Shown in pieces: positions 1 through 10,489 of a stretch of 64,000 nt of DNA (the first letter of the stretch is position 1; the number at the start of each line of letters is the position of its first letter). The position numbers and the translations under genes were made by a program. A model generated the notes under the pieces. That model was not told where the DNA came from. It worked only from the letters and a program-made list of their open reading frames with translations, and did no database searches. The stretch is from Pseudomonas synxantha (GTDB lineage: Bacteria; Pseudomonadota; Gammaproteobacteria; Pseudomonadales; Pseudomonadaceae): positions 5,642,001-5,706,000 of the forward strand of contig NZ_LT629786.1 in assembly GCF_900105675.1 (NCBI RefSeq). Direction: 5' to 3'.

Positions 1-450
1 CAAGGCGAGCTGAAAAAAGAAGAGGTGACCATGGGCGCCATCAGTGCCTGGGCCAAGGCACACCCGCAGCGTATTCCAGAGCTGCTGGCGAGCAACCCCA
101 GCTACGTTTTCTTCAGCGCCCGCCCCGACAGCAACGAAGGCCCGCGCGGTTCGCTGAACGTGCCATTGACCGCCGGCTATAGCGTGGCGGTGGATCGCAA
201 GGTGATCCCGCTGGGTAGCCTGCTGTGGCTGTCGACCACCAAACCCGACGGTTCACCGATCATCCGGCCCGTTGCAGCCCAAGACACCGGCGGCGCAATC
301 ACCGGCGAAGTGCGGGCAGACCTGTTCTGGGGCACGGGTGATGCGGCAGGCGAGCTGGCAGGGAATATGAAGCAACAGGGGCAGATCTGGATGTTGTGGC
401 CAAAGGGTGCGCCATTGCCTCAGGTACCAGAGGCGCCAGCTGGTACCTGA
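1..450 (+). CDS. mltA: Membrane-bound lytic murein transglycosylase A, C-terminal part (partial)
   Basis: The reading frame is open from base 1, so the 5' part lies outside the window; 149 codons and the stop are present. The fragment is the end of the MltA catalytic region with its 3D domain. It shows the NVPLTAGYSVAVD strand and the AAQDTGGAITG segment, whose Asp corresponds to the general acid of the family, followed by RADLFWG. MltA is an outer-membrane lipoprotein that cleaves the glycan strands of peptidoglycan to 1,6-anhydro-muropeptides. The lipobox cannot be seen because the N-terminus is missing. A 9-bp inverted repeat sits across the last codons. Confidence 0.93.
   Translation, partial: QGELKKEEVTMGAISAWAKAHPQRIPELLASNPSYVFFSARPDSNEGPRGSLNVPLTAGYSVAVDRKVIPLGSLLWLSTTKPDGSPIIRPVAAQDTGGAITGEVRADLFWGTGDAAGELAGNMKQQGQIWMLWPKGAPLPQVPEAPAGT
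422..448. terminator. Inverted repeat overlapping the mltA stop codon
   Basis: The arms AGGTACCAG (422-430) and CTGGTACCT (440-448) pair perfectly over 9 bp around a 9-nt loop, and the stop codon begins inside the right arm. No T-run follows, so it is at best an atypical terminator or an mRNA 3'-end stabiliser. Confidence 0.3.
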
Positions 451-468
451 CAAACGCTGAAGATCAAA

Positions 469-495
469 TGTGGTGGGGGCTTGCCCCCTCCCACA
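469..495. repeat. REP-type hairpin, single unit
   Basis: A TGTGG...GGGGGCTTGCCCCC...CCACA hairpin lies in the gap between mltA and the convergent MAPEG gene. It belongs to the same family as the paired repeats elsewhere in the window, but here only one unit is present. Confidence 0.75.
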
Positions 496-513
496 AGGTT
501 TCTGCATCAGGCT

Positions 514-900
514 TTAGATCGAGACGAAGAAGAAACTCGCGATCAACGCCATCCCCACGAACCACACCAGCGATCGCAAAATGGCCCAATCCGCCAAGTA
601 GCAGATGATGTACAACAGGCGACTGGTGATAAACAACACCGCCAGTACATTGATCGTCACCAGCTCTGCCGTGCCGGCCAGGTGCGCAATGATCACTGCT
701 GCGGCAAACGCGGGGGTTACTTCAAAACTGTTGAGCTGGGCACTATGGGCGCGTTTGGCGAAGCCTTCGAGGGTATCGAGGAACGCACGCGGGTCGTGAT
801 TGTGCCGCAGCCCGAACTTGCCGCCACTGAACTTGGCCACGCCAATGCACAAGTAAGGCAGAAAAAATGCAATCAACACACACCAGAAAGCCACTGTCAT
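514..900 (-). CDS. MAPEG family membrane protein
   Basis: A 128-residue, very hydrophobic protein with about four membrane spans: residues 3-20, a loop containing KFGLRHNHDPR, then spans near 62-85, 88-106 and 108-126. Length, topology and the conserved FEVTPAF segment on the second helix fit the MAPEG family (membrane-associated proteins in eicosanoid and glutathione metabolism). Bacterial members of this size are mostly uncharacterised. The ATG at 900 is preferred over a GTG one codon upstream because AGGA lies at SD distance from it. The gene starts 31 nt after the EamA permease stop on the same strand, so the two may be co-transcribed. Confidence 0.82.
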   Translation of the reverse strand: MTVAFWCVLIAFFLPYLCIGVAKFSGGKFGLRHNHDPRAFLDTLEGFAKRAHSAQLNSFEVTPAFAAAVIIAHLAGTAELVTINVLAVLFITSRLLYIICYLADWAILRSLVWFVGMALIASFFFVSI

Positions 901-931
901 CACTCATTCCTTTTTTGGATTTATCCGACGG

Positions 932-1765
932 TTAGAATTTCATCACGAACATGCCGATCAACACCAACCCACAGGCTATGAGCCGTGGCCGGCCGAAAGG
1001 TTCTTTCAAATAACGCATGCCGAACAGCACCACCAGAATCACGCTGACTTCCCGCAGCGCGGCGGCCTCGGCAATCGAGCCCAACTGCATGGCCCAAAGC
1101 ACCAAAGCGTAGCTCAACAACACACATAACCCCACGCTCAGCCCCAACCGCCATTGGGTGCGCCAGAACAGGCCGAACGCTGCGCGTTTTCGCACCAATG
1201 CCAGCAACGGAAACGGCCAGGCGCTGAGCAGCGTCAGCCACACCAGGTAATCCAAGGGGTGCGCCCAGCGCCGCAGTGCCTGCCCATCCAGAAAGGTGTA
1301 ACAGCCGATACACAGGCCGATCAGCAACACCACCGGCAGCATCGACCACGGCAACCGGTCGCCGCCCCCGCCCTGCCACAACAGGCACAACATGCCGAAC
1401 GGGATCAGCAAAATGCCCAGGATCTGCTGGGTACTCAGCACCTCGCCGGCAAACACCAAGGTCAGCATCAGCACGACCAAAGGCGATAAGCCGCGCATCA
1501 GCGGATACACCAGGCCCAGGTCACCGACCCGATAGGCCTGGATCAACAAATAGCGGTAGAGCAATTCAAACAGTGCAGAGGCAATGATCCACGGCCAGAT
1601 GCCCAGCGGCGGCAAGGACACAAACCCTACCGCGAACACCACGAACAGCAGCGCCACACTGTCCATGCAGGCGATGACCAACAAACGTTCGCCACTGAAT
1701 TTGATCAAGGTGTTCCACGTCGCATGCAACAGCGCCGCTACCAGCACCAGAGCTGTCGCTACCAC
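932..1765 (-). CDS. EamA/DMT-superfamily transporter
   Basis: About 277 residues with ten predicted transmembrane helices arranged as two EamA repeats, the size and architecture of drug/metabolite-transporter permeases. The LLHATWNTLIKFSG motif on helix 1 and the PLMRGLSPLVV helix are typical. The substrate cannot be inferred. I prefer the GTG at 1765, which follows GGAGG by 5 nt. A longer reading from a GTG at 1801 has no visible Shine-Dalgarno sequence. The gene is divergent from the CPA1 antiporter, with about 100 bp for both promoters, and upstream of the MAPEG gene. Confidence 0.85.
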   Translation of the reverse strand: MVATALVLVAALLHATWNTLIKFSGERLLVIACMDSVALLFVVFAVGFVSLPPLGIWPWIIASALFELLYRYLLIQAYRVGDLGLVYPLMRGLSPLVVLMLTLVFAGEVLSTQQILGILLIPFGMLCLLWQGGGGDRLPWSMLPVVLLIGLCIGCYTFLDGQALRRWAHPLDYLVWLTLLSAWPFPLLALVRKRAAFGLFWRTQWRLGLSVGLCVLLSYALVLWAMQLGSIAEAAALREVSVILVVLFGMRYLKEPFGRPRLIACGLVLIGMFVMKF

Positions 1766-1867
1766 CAGGACCTCCGCAATTGATTCTTCATGTAACTGCA
1801 CATGTTTATACTAAACCCTGCTTCGGCGCACCTCGTGTGCCTACACTTCCCGTTCCAAGGACCCCGG

Positions 1868-3127
1868 ATGCTTGAACTTGTTGCCGCCTTCATTTGCCTT
1901 ACCACCCTGCTCACCTATGTGAACTTCCGTTTCATCGGCCTGCCACCGACCATCGGCGTGATGGTCACCGCGCTGATCTTTTCGCTGATCCTGCAAGGCC
2001 TGAGCGTGCTCGGCTACCCGGGCCTGGAGGAACGCGTCCAGCAACTGATCGGCCAGATCGATTTCGGCGATCTGCTGATGAACTGGATGCTCTCGTTCCT
2101 GCTGTTCGCCGGCGCCTTGCACGTCAACTTGAACGACTTGCGCAGCTACCGCTGGCCCATCGGCTTGCTGGCAACCTTTGGCGTGCTGATCGCCACCGTC
2201 GTGATCGGCAGCCTGGCGTACTACATTTTCGCCCTGTTTGGCTGGCACGTTAGCTTCCTCTACTGCCTGCTGTTCGGCGCCTTGATTTCCCCCACCGACC
2301 CGATTGCGGTGCTTGGCGTACTGCGTACCGCCAATGCATCGAAACCTTTGAAAACCACCATCGTCGGCGAGTCGCTGTTCAACGACGGCACCGCGGTAGT
2401 GGTGTTTACCGTGTTACTGGGCATCGCGCAGTTGGGCCAGACGCCCACCGTGAGCGCCACTGCGATGCTGTTTGCCCACGAGGCCATTGGCGGCGTGGCC
2501 TTTGGCGGGCTGATCGGCTACCTCGTGTACCTGATGATCAAGAGCATCGAACAGCATCAGATCGAGGTCATGCTGACCCTCGCCCTGGTGATCGGCGGCT
2601 CGGCCATGGCTTCGGAACTGCACGTCTCGGCACCGATTGCGATGGTGGTCGCGGGGCTGATCATCGGCAACCTGGGGCGCAAGCTGGCCATGAACGATAT
2701 GACCCGTCGTTACCTGGATGGCTTCTGGGAACTGCTTGACGACATGCTCAACGCCCTGTTGTTTGCGCTGATCGGCATGGAACTGCTGCTGTTGCCGTTC
2801 AATTGGCTGCATGTGTTCGCAGCCAGCCTGCTGGCGCTGGCGATTCTGCTCTCGCGCCTGTTGACCGTGGCCCCGGCAATCCTGCTCCTGCGGCGCTGGC
2901 GCACGGTGCCACGTGGCACTATCCGCATCCTGACCTGGGGTGGCTTGCGTGGTGGCGTCTCGGTCGCCCTGGCCCTGGCCCTGCCGCTCGGCCCGGAGCG
3001 TGACTTGCTGCTGAGCATCACCTACATCGTGGTGCTGTCATCAATCCTGTTGCAGGGCTTGAGCATCGGCAAGCTGGTCAAGCACGTGACCCAGGACGAG
3101 CCCCAGGTCACGCCTGAACCTCACTGA
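1868..3127 (+). CDS. CPA1-family Na+/H+ (cation/proton) antiporter
   Basis: A 419-residue inner-membrane protein with about twelve helices, matching the Na_H_Exchanger domain. The family's core motifs are visible: SPTDPIAVLG at 141-150 and the ion-binding Asn-Asp pair in SLFNDGTAVVVF (Asn172-Asp173), then GGLRGGVSVALALALP near the C-terminus. This is an NhaP-type exchanger, moving Na+ or another cation in exchange for protons for pH and salt homeostasis. The ATG at 1868 follows AAGGACC; an upstream in-frame ATG at 1802 would add a Pro/Phe-rich stretch unlike the family. Its 3' end overlaps the convergent FNT gene by 7 nt. Confidence 0.9.
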   Translation: MLELVAAFICLTTLLTYVNFRFIGLPPTIGVMVTALIFSLILQGLSVLGYPGLEERVQQLIGQIDFGDLLMNWMLSFLLFAGALHVNLNDLRSYRWPIGLLATFGVLIATVVIGSLAYYIFALFGWHVSFLYCLLFGALISPTDPIAVLGVLRTANASKPLKTTIVGESLFNDGTAVVVFTVLLGIAQLGQTPTVSATAMLFAHEAIGGVAFGGLIGYLVYLMIKSIEQHQIEVMLTLALVIGGSAMASELHVSAPIAMVVAGLIIGNLGRKLAMNDMTRRYLDGFWELLDDMLNALLFALIGMELLLLPFNWLHVFAASLLALAILLSRLLTVAPAILLLRRWRTVPRGTIRILTWGGLRGGVSVALALALPLGPERDLLLSITYIVVLSSILLQGLSIGKLVKHVTQDEPQVTPEPH

Positions 3128-4008
3128 TCCTTGTTGATCTGCTGCGGATGCCTTGGATCCGCAGCCGCTTTGCCCGGCAGGCTGCTTTCACTGCGGATCT
3201 GCGCGTGACTGATCAGTGCGAAGATGAAGCTGCCGCCGATGATATTGCCGGCCAGCGTCGGCCCGGCGAAAATCAGCCAGAAGTCCTTCCATGGCAACTC
3301 GCCGGCAAACACCAGGTACGACACTTCCGCCGAGCCGACGACGATATGGGTGAAGTCCCCCAGCGCCATCAGGTAAGTGATCAGGATGATGATCCACATC
3401 TTCGCGCTTTCCATCGATGGGATCATCCAGACCATGGTGGCGATCATCCAGCCGGAGACAATGCCCTTGGCAAACATCTGACCGGGATCGTTTTCCATGA
3501 TCTTGCGCCCGATGTCGAGGAAGGCCAGGTCGGTCTTGGTGTCAAAAATCGGCAAGTGCAGCATCACGTAAGCCACCAGCAAGGTGCCGCACAGGTTGCC
3601 CACCAGCACCACTGACCATAGCCGCAACAGACGACCGGCATTGCCCAGGGTAGGCTTGCTCATCACCGGCAGCACCGCAGTCAGGGTGTTTTCGGTAAAC
3701 AGTTGCTGGCGTGCCAGGATCACTGCGAGAAACCCCGCGCAATAGCCGAAGCTGGCAATCACCTTGAAGCCTTCACCGTCCGGCAGGCGTGAATTGAGCA
3801 AACCCATGGCCATCAACGACAGCCCCATGGTGAGTCCCGCCGCCAGTGCCGACCACCACAAGGCGGCGACGCTGCGCTCCAGTTCCTGATCGCCCTGGGT
3901 GCGGATGATTTCGTGCAGAACCGCCGCGCGCGGCGGCTGGTTCTTGTCGACGTCCTGTTGCTCTTCCTGCGACAGGTTGGGGGTCTTGCCGTCTGCTTGA
4001 GTGGCCAT
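3121..4008 (-). CDS. Formate/nitrite transporter family protein (YfdC-like)
   Basis: 295 residues. A charged cytoplasmic N-terminus of about 50 residues is followed by six hydrophobic spans, as in the pentameric FNT (FocA/NirC) channels. The segments LARQQLFTENTLTAVLPVM and VVGSAEVSYLVFAGELPWKDF match FNT signatures. The extended N-terminus and the LEKSVAALWWS-like start are closer to the YfdC subgroup than to FocA or NirC, so the transported anion is uncertain. The gene lies convergent and slightly overlapping with the CPA1 antiporter. No formate or nitrite metabolic genes are nearby. Confidence 0.85.
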   Translation of the reverse strand: MATQADGKTPNLSQEEQQDVDKNQPPRAAVLHEIIRTQGDQELERSVAALWWSALAAGLTMGLSLMAMGLLNSRLPDGEGFKVIASFGYCAGFLAVILARQQLFTENTLTAVLPVMSKPTLGNAGRLLRLWSVVLVGNLCGTLLVAYVMLHLPIFDTKTDLAFLDIGRKIMENDPGQMFAKGIVSGWMIATMVWMIPSMESAKMWIIILITYLMALGDFTHIVVGSAEVSYLVFAGELPWKDFWLIFAGPTLAGNIIGGSFIFALISHAQIRSESSLPGKAAADPRHPQQINKDQ

Positions 4009-4079
4009 GATGTACCAGAGTCCGAGAGGTGCTTGAAACTACGACCTGCCGCAACGATGGCTGTTCAATGGCTCGACAA

Positions 4080-5999
4080 CTAAACGGGAATGCGCCAGGC
4101 CTTTGCCTGTTCTACGGTGGTAGAACTGAACGGGACGCTCCAGGGCTTATTACGCGCTTGATAGTACTTAATGATGCCGTTGAGCACATTGTTGAACTCT
4201 TGCGGTGTCGTCGCCTCCCCTAGGTCACGCGCCGCACGCTGTAACAGTTCAACGTTGGATGCCGGCTGGCCAGGACGGTATAGCGATGGGTAGATGACCT
4301 CCCGCGTAAAGTTCTCGGCCTTTACCCGCATATCCCGTCGTTTCATTTCACCGACAGCACTGTTCAACACTTTGGACATGTCTCGTGCGTTACCCGCTGC
4401 CAGCCTGGCACCCACCTGCAAAAGCTGCTGGAAATTACGATGGCCCGGCGCATTCAAGCGCTTGCCCAGCCACTCGATGTGCTCGGGCCTGCTGGCCAGA
4501 GCATCCAGGTTGCGTAGCGCCGAAGCCAGCTTCGGCGTAATCACCAGCGATGTGCTTGACTGATTGGCTTCGCTGATCGCAGCGTCCAACGCTTGCAACG
4601 CCTGTTGTGCCTCCTGGCGAAACCGCAGCGCATCTGCGCCGGCTTGATCCTTTTGCAGTTCATCCTGCACGCCGGCAAGCATTTGATCATCCATCGCCAT
4701 CACAGCATCGTCCAAGGACGCGAACTCATGGCGCTCACGCACCAGTTCGCGCTTTTCCAGATGCCCCGACACCGCTTGGTGAGCCTTGGCTTGCAGATGC
4801 AGCTTCTGCTCAGGGGTCATGGTGAAGTTAACAGTGCCGTTGAGCAGGCCGCTGAAATCACCCTTTTCCGATTTCAGCGGCAAGGTTACCGTCTGCTCCG
4901 CAAACGCTTTGAGCCGTTCATCCTGGTAGGCCTCGGCGGCGGTGTGCGGGGTTGCCGTAAAGGTATCGCCCAGAAAGCTGAAAAAACCGCCACTTTTGGG
5001 CGGTTCGGAAGTCTTTTCAGACTCGAATTTTACGATCAGCGTTTCGTCCTTGCTCAGGGGACTTTCCGGGAAAGAACGTTCGATAACACCGGGAGCCGGC
5101 GTATTGAGCAACAGGCCACCGTCCTGGAACGCCGTGACTTCTGCCTGCGCCTGGAACGCATGACCTTGTTCGGTTGGGCTCTTGAACAGGCCCGGCAGTG
5201 CACCCGAAATATGCGCAGCACGGGCGATATCCATATCCGGCGTCAAGCTGGCATTGAACACCACCAATTGCGGGCGGCCATCGAACATGCCCGTACCGGT
5301 GATGTTGAGCTGCTTGATTGCCGGGATATGGCGGCTCAACACCTCCAGGTCGCGAAAGGTGGGCCCTGCTCCCGCACTGAGCCGGTCGGCGATCTCCGTG
5401 ACTTCGGTCGGTCGCTTGGCTGCGGGCACGTTCGCGATATGAGCAAGTGCCGATTGACGCGACTGGTCGCGGATCAATTCCTCCAGTGGCTGTGCCTCGG
5501 TTTGCAGGCGAGGCAACATGGTCAGCAACAGTTGAGAAATATTACCCGCCGGGCCAGGCAGCTTGCCGGCGAGCTTGCCAAGCTGGGAACTGACATTCTG
5601 CAACCATGCCAGGACCGGGTCTTTGCTGTTGAGCAAGCTGGGCAGATCGAGGTCGTTCGACAACTCGGTGAATGCCTTGGCGTCCATGCCACTGGCGAGC
5701 ACCGCTGCAGAGATCGCACCGGCAGATGAGCCGGAAACCACCTTGATGTCTTTCAGTTTGTCGGCCTCTTCAAGGGCCTGCACCATCCCTGGGAAGGCGA
5801 TGCCCTTGGCACCACCACCACTGAGCACCAAGTGAGCCGGGGGCGGTGGTGACAGCGCCACCTCCACGCGCCCGTCGCCGTGGCGAAAAACGCTTACCTT
5901 GCTTTCGCCCACGCCTTTGACCAACGGCGTCTTCACCTGTTGATCGAGGTTTTGAGGTAATAGTGGCTGACTCTGTACAACGGAACTGGAGACATTCAT
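4080..5999 (-). CDS. exoU: ExoU-like patatin-family phospholipase (putative type III effector)
   Basis: 639 residues. A Ser/Gln-rich N-terminus of about 50 residues (MNVSSSVVQSQ...) resembles a type III secretion signal and has no Sec signal. A patatin domain follows: oxyanion glycine loop GGGAKG at 61-66, nucleophile elbow GSSAG at 90-94 (Ser92) and catalytic dyad Asp293 in DGG (293-295). The C-terminal ~300 residues are helical and hydrophilic, where P. aeruginosa ExoU (687 aa) has its ubiquitin-activated, membrane-targeting region. ExoU is a phospholipase A2 cytotoxin injected into host cells. No spcU-like chaperone gene and no type III secretion genes are in this window. All catalytic residues are intact. 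A strong inverted repeat lies just upstream of the ATG. Confidence 0.82.
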   Translation of the reverse strand: MNVSSSVVQSQPLLPQNLDQQVKTPLVKGVGESKVSVFRHGDGRVEVALSPPPPAHLVLSGGGAKGIAFPGMVQALEEADKLKDIKVVSGSSAGAISAAVLASGMDAKAFTELSNDLDLPSLLNSKDPVLAWLQNVSSQLGKLAGKLPGPAGNISQLLLTMLPRLQTEAQPLEELIRDQSRQSALAHIANVPAAKRPTEVTEIADRLSAGAGPTFRDLEVLSRHIPAIKQLNITGTGMFDGRPQLVVFNASLTPDMDIARAAHISGALPGLFKSPTEQGHAFQAQAEVTAFQDGGLLLNTPAPGVIERSFPESPLSKDETLIVKFESEKTSEPPKSGGFFSFLGDTFTATPHTAAEAYQDERLKAFAEQTVTLPLKSEKGDFSGLLNGTVNFTMTPEQKLHLQAKAHQAVSGHLEKRELVRERHEFASLDDAVMAMDDQMLAGVQDELQKDQAGADALRFRQEAQQALQALDAAISEANQSSTSLVITPKLASALRNLDALASRPEHIEWLGKRLNAPGHRNFQQLLQVGARLAAGNARDMSKVLNSAVGEMKRRDMRVKAENFTREVIYPSLYRPGQPASNVELLQRAARDLGEATTPQEFNNVLNGIIKYYQARNKPWSVPFSSTTVEQAKAWRIPV

Positions 6000-6002
6000 A
6001 CA

Positions 6003-6049
6003 CGAGGCTCTCTCTACAGGGTGTAGGCCTGAGTGATGAGAGAGCCTCG
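6003..6049 (-). promoter_or_regulatory. 12-bp perfect inverted repeat in the exoU-like leader
   Basis: CGAGGCTCTCTC (6003-6014) and its exact complement (6038-6049) flank a 23-nt loop. On the minus strand the 3' arm is GAGAGAGCCTCG, ending 3 nt before the exoU ATG, so the only purine-rich SD-like stretch is inside the stem. A hairpin here would mask the ribosome site. Alternatively it ends transcription of the thioesterase gene upstream, but there is no T-run. Confidence 0.5.
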
Positions 6050-6099
6050 GAAAGATCCATGCGGTAGAATCTGGTAACGCAAATCATGCCGTGCAGTTG

Positions 6100-8240
<2,141 letters not shown>

Positions 8241-8282
8241 TACACCTGCTGCCCACTCTCCCTGTGGGGGAACGGGCTTTAA

Positions 8283-8372
8283 TGTGGGAGGGGGCTTGCT
8301 CCCGATGGCGGTGGGTCAGTCAATATATTTATTAACTGACACTCCGCCATCGGGAGCAAGCCCCTCCCACAT
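8283..8372. repeat. REPIN (inverted pair of REP units)
   Basis: TGTGGGAGGGGGCTTGCTCCCGATGGCGG and its near-perfect inverse flank an AT-rich centre (TCAATATATTTATTAACTGA). The pair forms one long imperfect hairpin between ahcY and metF and may also stop or stabilise the ahcY transcript. Confidence 0.88.
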
Positions 8373-8418
8373 CGACGGTGTACACACTCCGCAATTCTGG
8401 GTTTCAAAGGGTATGACC

Positions 8419-9264
8419 ATGTCCCAAGACCGTCGCTACAGCTTCGAGTTCTTCCCGACCAAGACCGATGCTGGGCATGAAAAGCTGATGGCCACTGCCA
8501 AGGTGCTGGCCAGCTACAACCCCGACTTCTTCTCCTGCACCTACGGCGCCGGCGGTTCGACCCGCGACCGCACGATCAACACCGTGCTGCAGCTGGAAAG
8601 CCAAGTCAAAATTCCCGCCGCTCCGCACTTGTCGTGCGTGGGCGACAGCAAGGACGACCTGCGCGGCCTGCTGACCCATTACCAGCAAGCCGGCATCCAG
8701 CGTATCGTCGCCCTGCGTGGCGACCTACCCTCCGGCATGGGCATGGCCAGCGGCGAGCTGCGCTACGCCAACGAGCTGGTGAGCTTCATCCGCGAAGAAA
8801 GCGGCGATCACTTCCATATCGAAGTGGCCGCCTACCCGGAAATGCACCCCCAGGCGCGCAATTTCGAGGACGATTTGCAGAATTTCGTGCGCAAGGCCAA
8901 TGCTGGCGCCAACAGTGCGATTACCCAGTACTTCTTTAACGCCGACAGCTACTTCTACTTCGTCGAGCGTGTACGGGCGATGGGTGTGAACATCCCGATC
9001 GTGCCGGGCATCATGCCAATCACCAATTACAGCAAGCTGGCGCGCTTTTCCGACGCCTGCGGCGCCGAGATCCCACGCTGGGTGCGCAAACAACTGGAAG
9101 CCTATGGCGACGATGTCAAAAGCATCCAGGCGTTCGGCGAGCAGGTCATTACCGAGATGTGTGAGCAATTGTTGCAAGGTGGCGCGCCAGGATTGCATTT
9201 CTATACCCTGAACCAGGCTGAACCCAGCCTCGCCATTTGGAACAACCTCAAGCTGCCACGCTAA
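8419..9264 (+). CDS. metF: 5,10-methylenetetrahydrofolate reductase
   Basis: 281 residues, the normal MetF length. The (beta/alpha)8 FAD-binding barrel is recognisable from YSFEFFPTKTD at the N-terminus, CTYGAGGSTRD and the LRGDLP loop. It reduces methylene-THF to 5-methyl-THF, the methyl donor for methionine synthesis, complementing ahcY immediately upstream. Two in-frame ATGs occur at 8413 and 8419. The second is preferred because AAAGGG lies 7 nt before it and only 1 nt before the first. A clear intrinsic terminator follows. Confidence 0.97.
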   Translation: MSQDRRYSFEFFPTKTDAGHEKLMATAKVLASYNPDFFSCTYGAGGSTRDRTINTVLQLESQVKIPAAPHLSCVGDSKDDLRGLLTHYQQAGIQRIVALRGDLPSGMGMASGELRYANELVSFIREESGDHFHIEVAAYPEMHPQARNFEDDLQNFVRKANAGANSAITQYFFNADSYFYFVERVRAMGVNIPIVPGIMPITNYSKLARFSDACGAEIPRWVRKQLEAYGDDVKSIQAFGEQVITEMCEQLLQGGAPGLHFYTLNQAEPSLAIWNNLKLPR

Positions 9265-9282
9265 GGCTTGTCCGGTTGTGCC

Positions 9283-9313
9283 AAGGCCCTCGTCCAGACG
9301 AGGGCCTTTGTCG
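9283..9313 (+). terminator. Rho-independent terminator of metF
   Basis: The stem AAGGCCCTCGT / ACGAGGGCCTT with a short loop is followed by a T-rich stretch (TTTGTCGTTTT), 20 nt after the metF stop. Confidence 0.85.
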
Positions 9314-9343
9314 TTTTACGTTACCCACGGAACCCCGTAGTCC

Positions 9344-10426
9344 ATGAATACAGTGTCCTCGCCTTCCCGCCCGCAGCTGGTCTACCTGGTCTTCGGTGCC
9401 GAGACCTACCACCAGGAGGCGGTATTCAGCATCGCCAGCGCACTTGCGTTCCTGCAGGAGACTGCGGACGCAAACGTAGACATTCAGGTATTCAGCGACA
9501 ATCCCGAGCCTTATCGCCTGCTGCCGGTGCGCGTGCGCCCTCTCGACGAGGCCACTCGCAAACGCTGGAGCGAGCCCCACGGCTATCACTTCCGCACCAA
9601 ACACGTGGTGCTGCGCCAGGTGTTGCAAGAGTCCCCGGTGGCGCTGCTGATCGACACCGACACCTTCTTCCACCATTCGCCCATGGCTCTGTTCGAACGC
9701 GTCCAGCCCGGCACCCTGCTGTGCAATGCCTTCTACACCAAGTACGGCGATAATCACGAAAGCGTCCTCTACACTGCTCTGCGCCAGCGCCTGCTGGATA
9801 TGGGCGTGGCCGACGATGAAATGATGACCCTCAATTCCGGCGTCATGGGCCTGACCCAGCAGGATGCGCACATCCTCGATCGCTCCATCGAATTGATGGA
9901 TGAGCTGTTCCCCCATGCCCAGGGCGCGTACACCCTGGAAGAGTTCTGCCTGTCCATCGCCGCCTATCGCACCGTCAACGTGCGCGAGTGCCCGGACCTG
10001 ATCCATCATTACTGGAGCCGCAAGCAGTTGTTCCGGGCCAAGGTCAAGGCGTGGATCGCCAAGCACGCCAGCGCCCCTACCAGTGCCCAAGCCCTGGCCG
10101 ACACGCGGCAGGTTTCCTCGCACCTGCCGCGCCCGCCACGCTTGCAGCGCTTGATGTACAAGCTCATTACCCTGCTGCTGCCCAAGCATCAGCAACAGTT
10201 TATTCGCGAAATTCTTTACGGCTGCTACGAACACGAAAACGAATTCGACCAGGCCTGCGGCCCGGTGTGGTGGGATAAGGCCCGACAAAACCAGGAGGAG
10301 CGCCAGAAGCGCCCGCTCGATGCCCACCAGTTGGAACACTGGTTCGCCAACCCCGTGGTGCGCCTGATTCTGGGTGAGCGCCGCGCCGCGATCCACGAAC
10401 ACCTGCTGGACGTTCCGGCGAAATAG
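9344..10426 (+). CDS. Uncharacterised protein with glycosyltransferase-like DxD motif
   Basis: 360 residues, no signal peptide and no membrane helices. The N-terminal 30 residues form a beta-alpha unit (QLVYLVFGAETYHQEAVFS) like the start of GT-A fold enzymes. VALLIDTDTFFH (about 99-110) carries a hydrophobic strand ending in Asp104-Thr-Asp106, the metal/nucleotide-sugar DxD motif of GT8-type transferases. A NSGVMGL segment further on resembles the conserved second motif of that fold. The C-terminal third is Arg/Gln-rich and helical. I do not recognise a characterised homologue, and the substrate is unknown. It stands alone between the metF terminator and a solute-binding protein gene. Confidence 0.6.
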   Translation: MNTVSSPSRPQLVYLVFGAETYHQEAVFSIASALAFLQETADANVDIQVFSDNPEPYRLLPVRVRPLDEATRKRWSEPHGYHFRTKHVVLRQVLQESPVALLIDTDTFFHHSPMALFERVQPGTLLCNAFYTKYGDNHESVLYTALRQRLLDMGVADDEMMTLNSGVMGLTQQDAHILDRSIELMDELFPHAQGAYTLEEFCLSIAAYRTVNVRECPDLIHHYWSRKQLFRAKVKAWIAKHASAPTSAQALADTRQVSSHLPRPPRLQRLMYKLITLLLPKHQQQFIREILYGCYEHENEFDQACGPVWWDKARQNQEERQKRPLDAHQLEHWFANPVVRLILGERRAAIHEHLLDVPAK

Positions 10427-10489
10427 GACCGTCCGCCAATGCGCATGCCAGAGCTTCTCTTTCGCCCATGAGCGTCGTAACCTGAGGGC

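Noticed and set aside
1802..1867. Upstream ATG extension of the CPA1 antiporter
   Set aside because: The extra 22 residues have no SD before them and do not resemble the first membrane helix; the ATG at 1868 has AAGGA.
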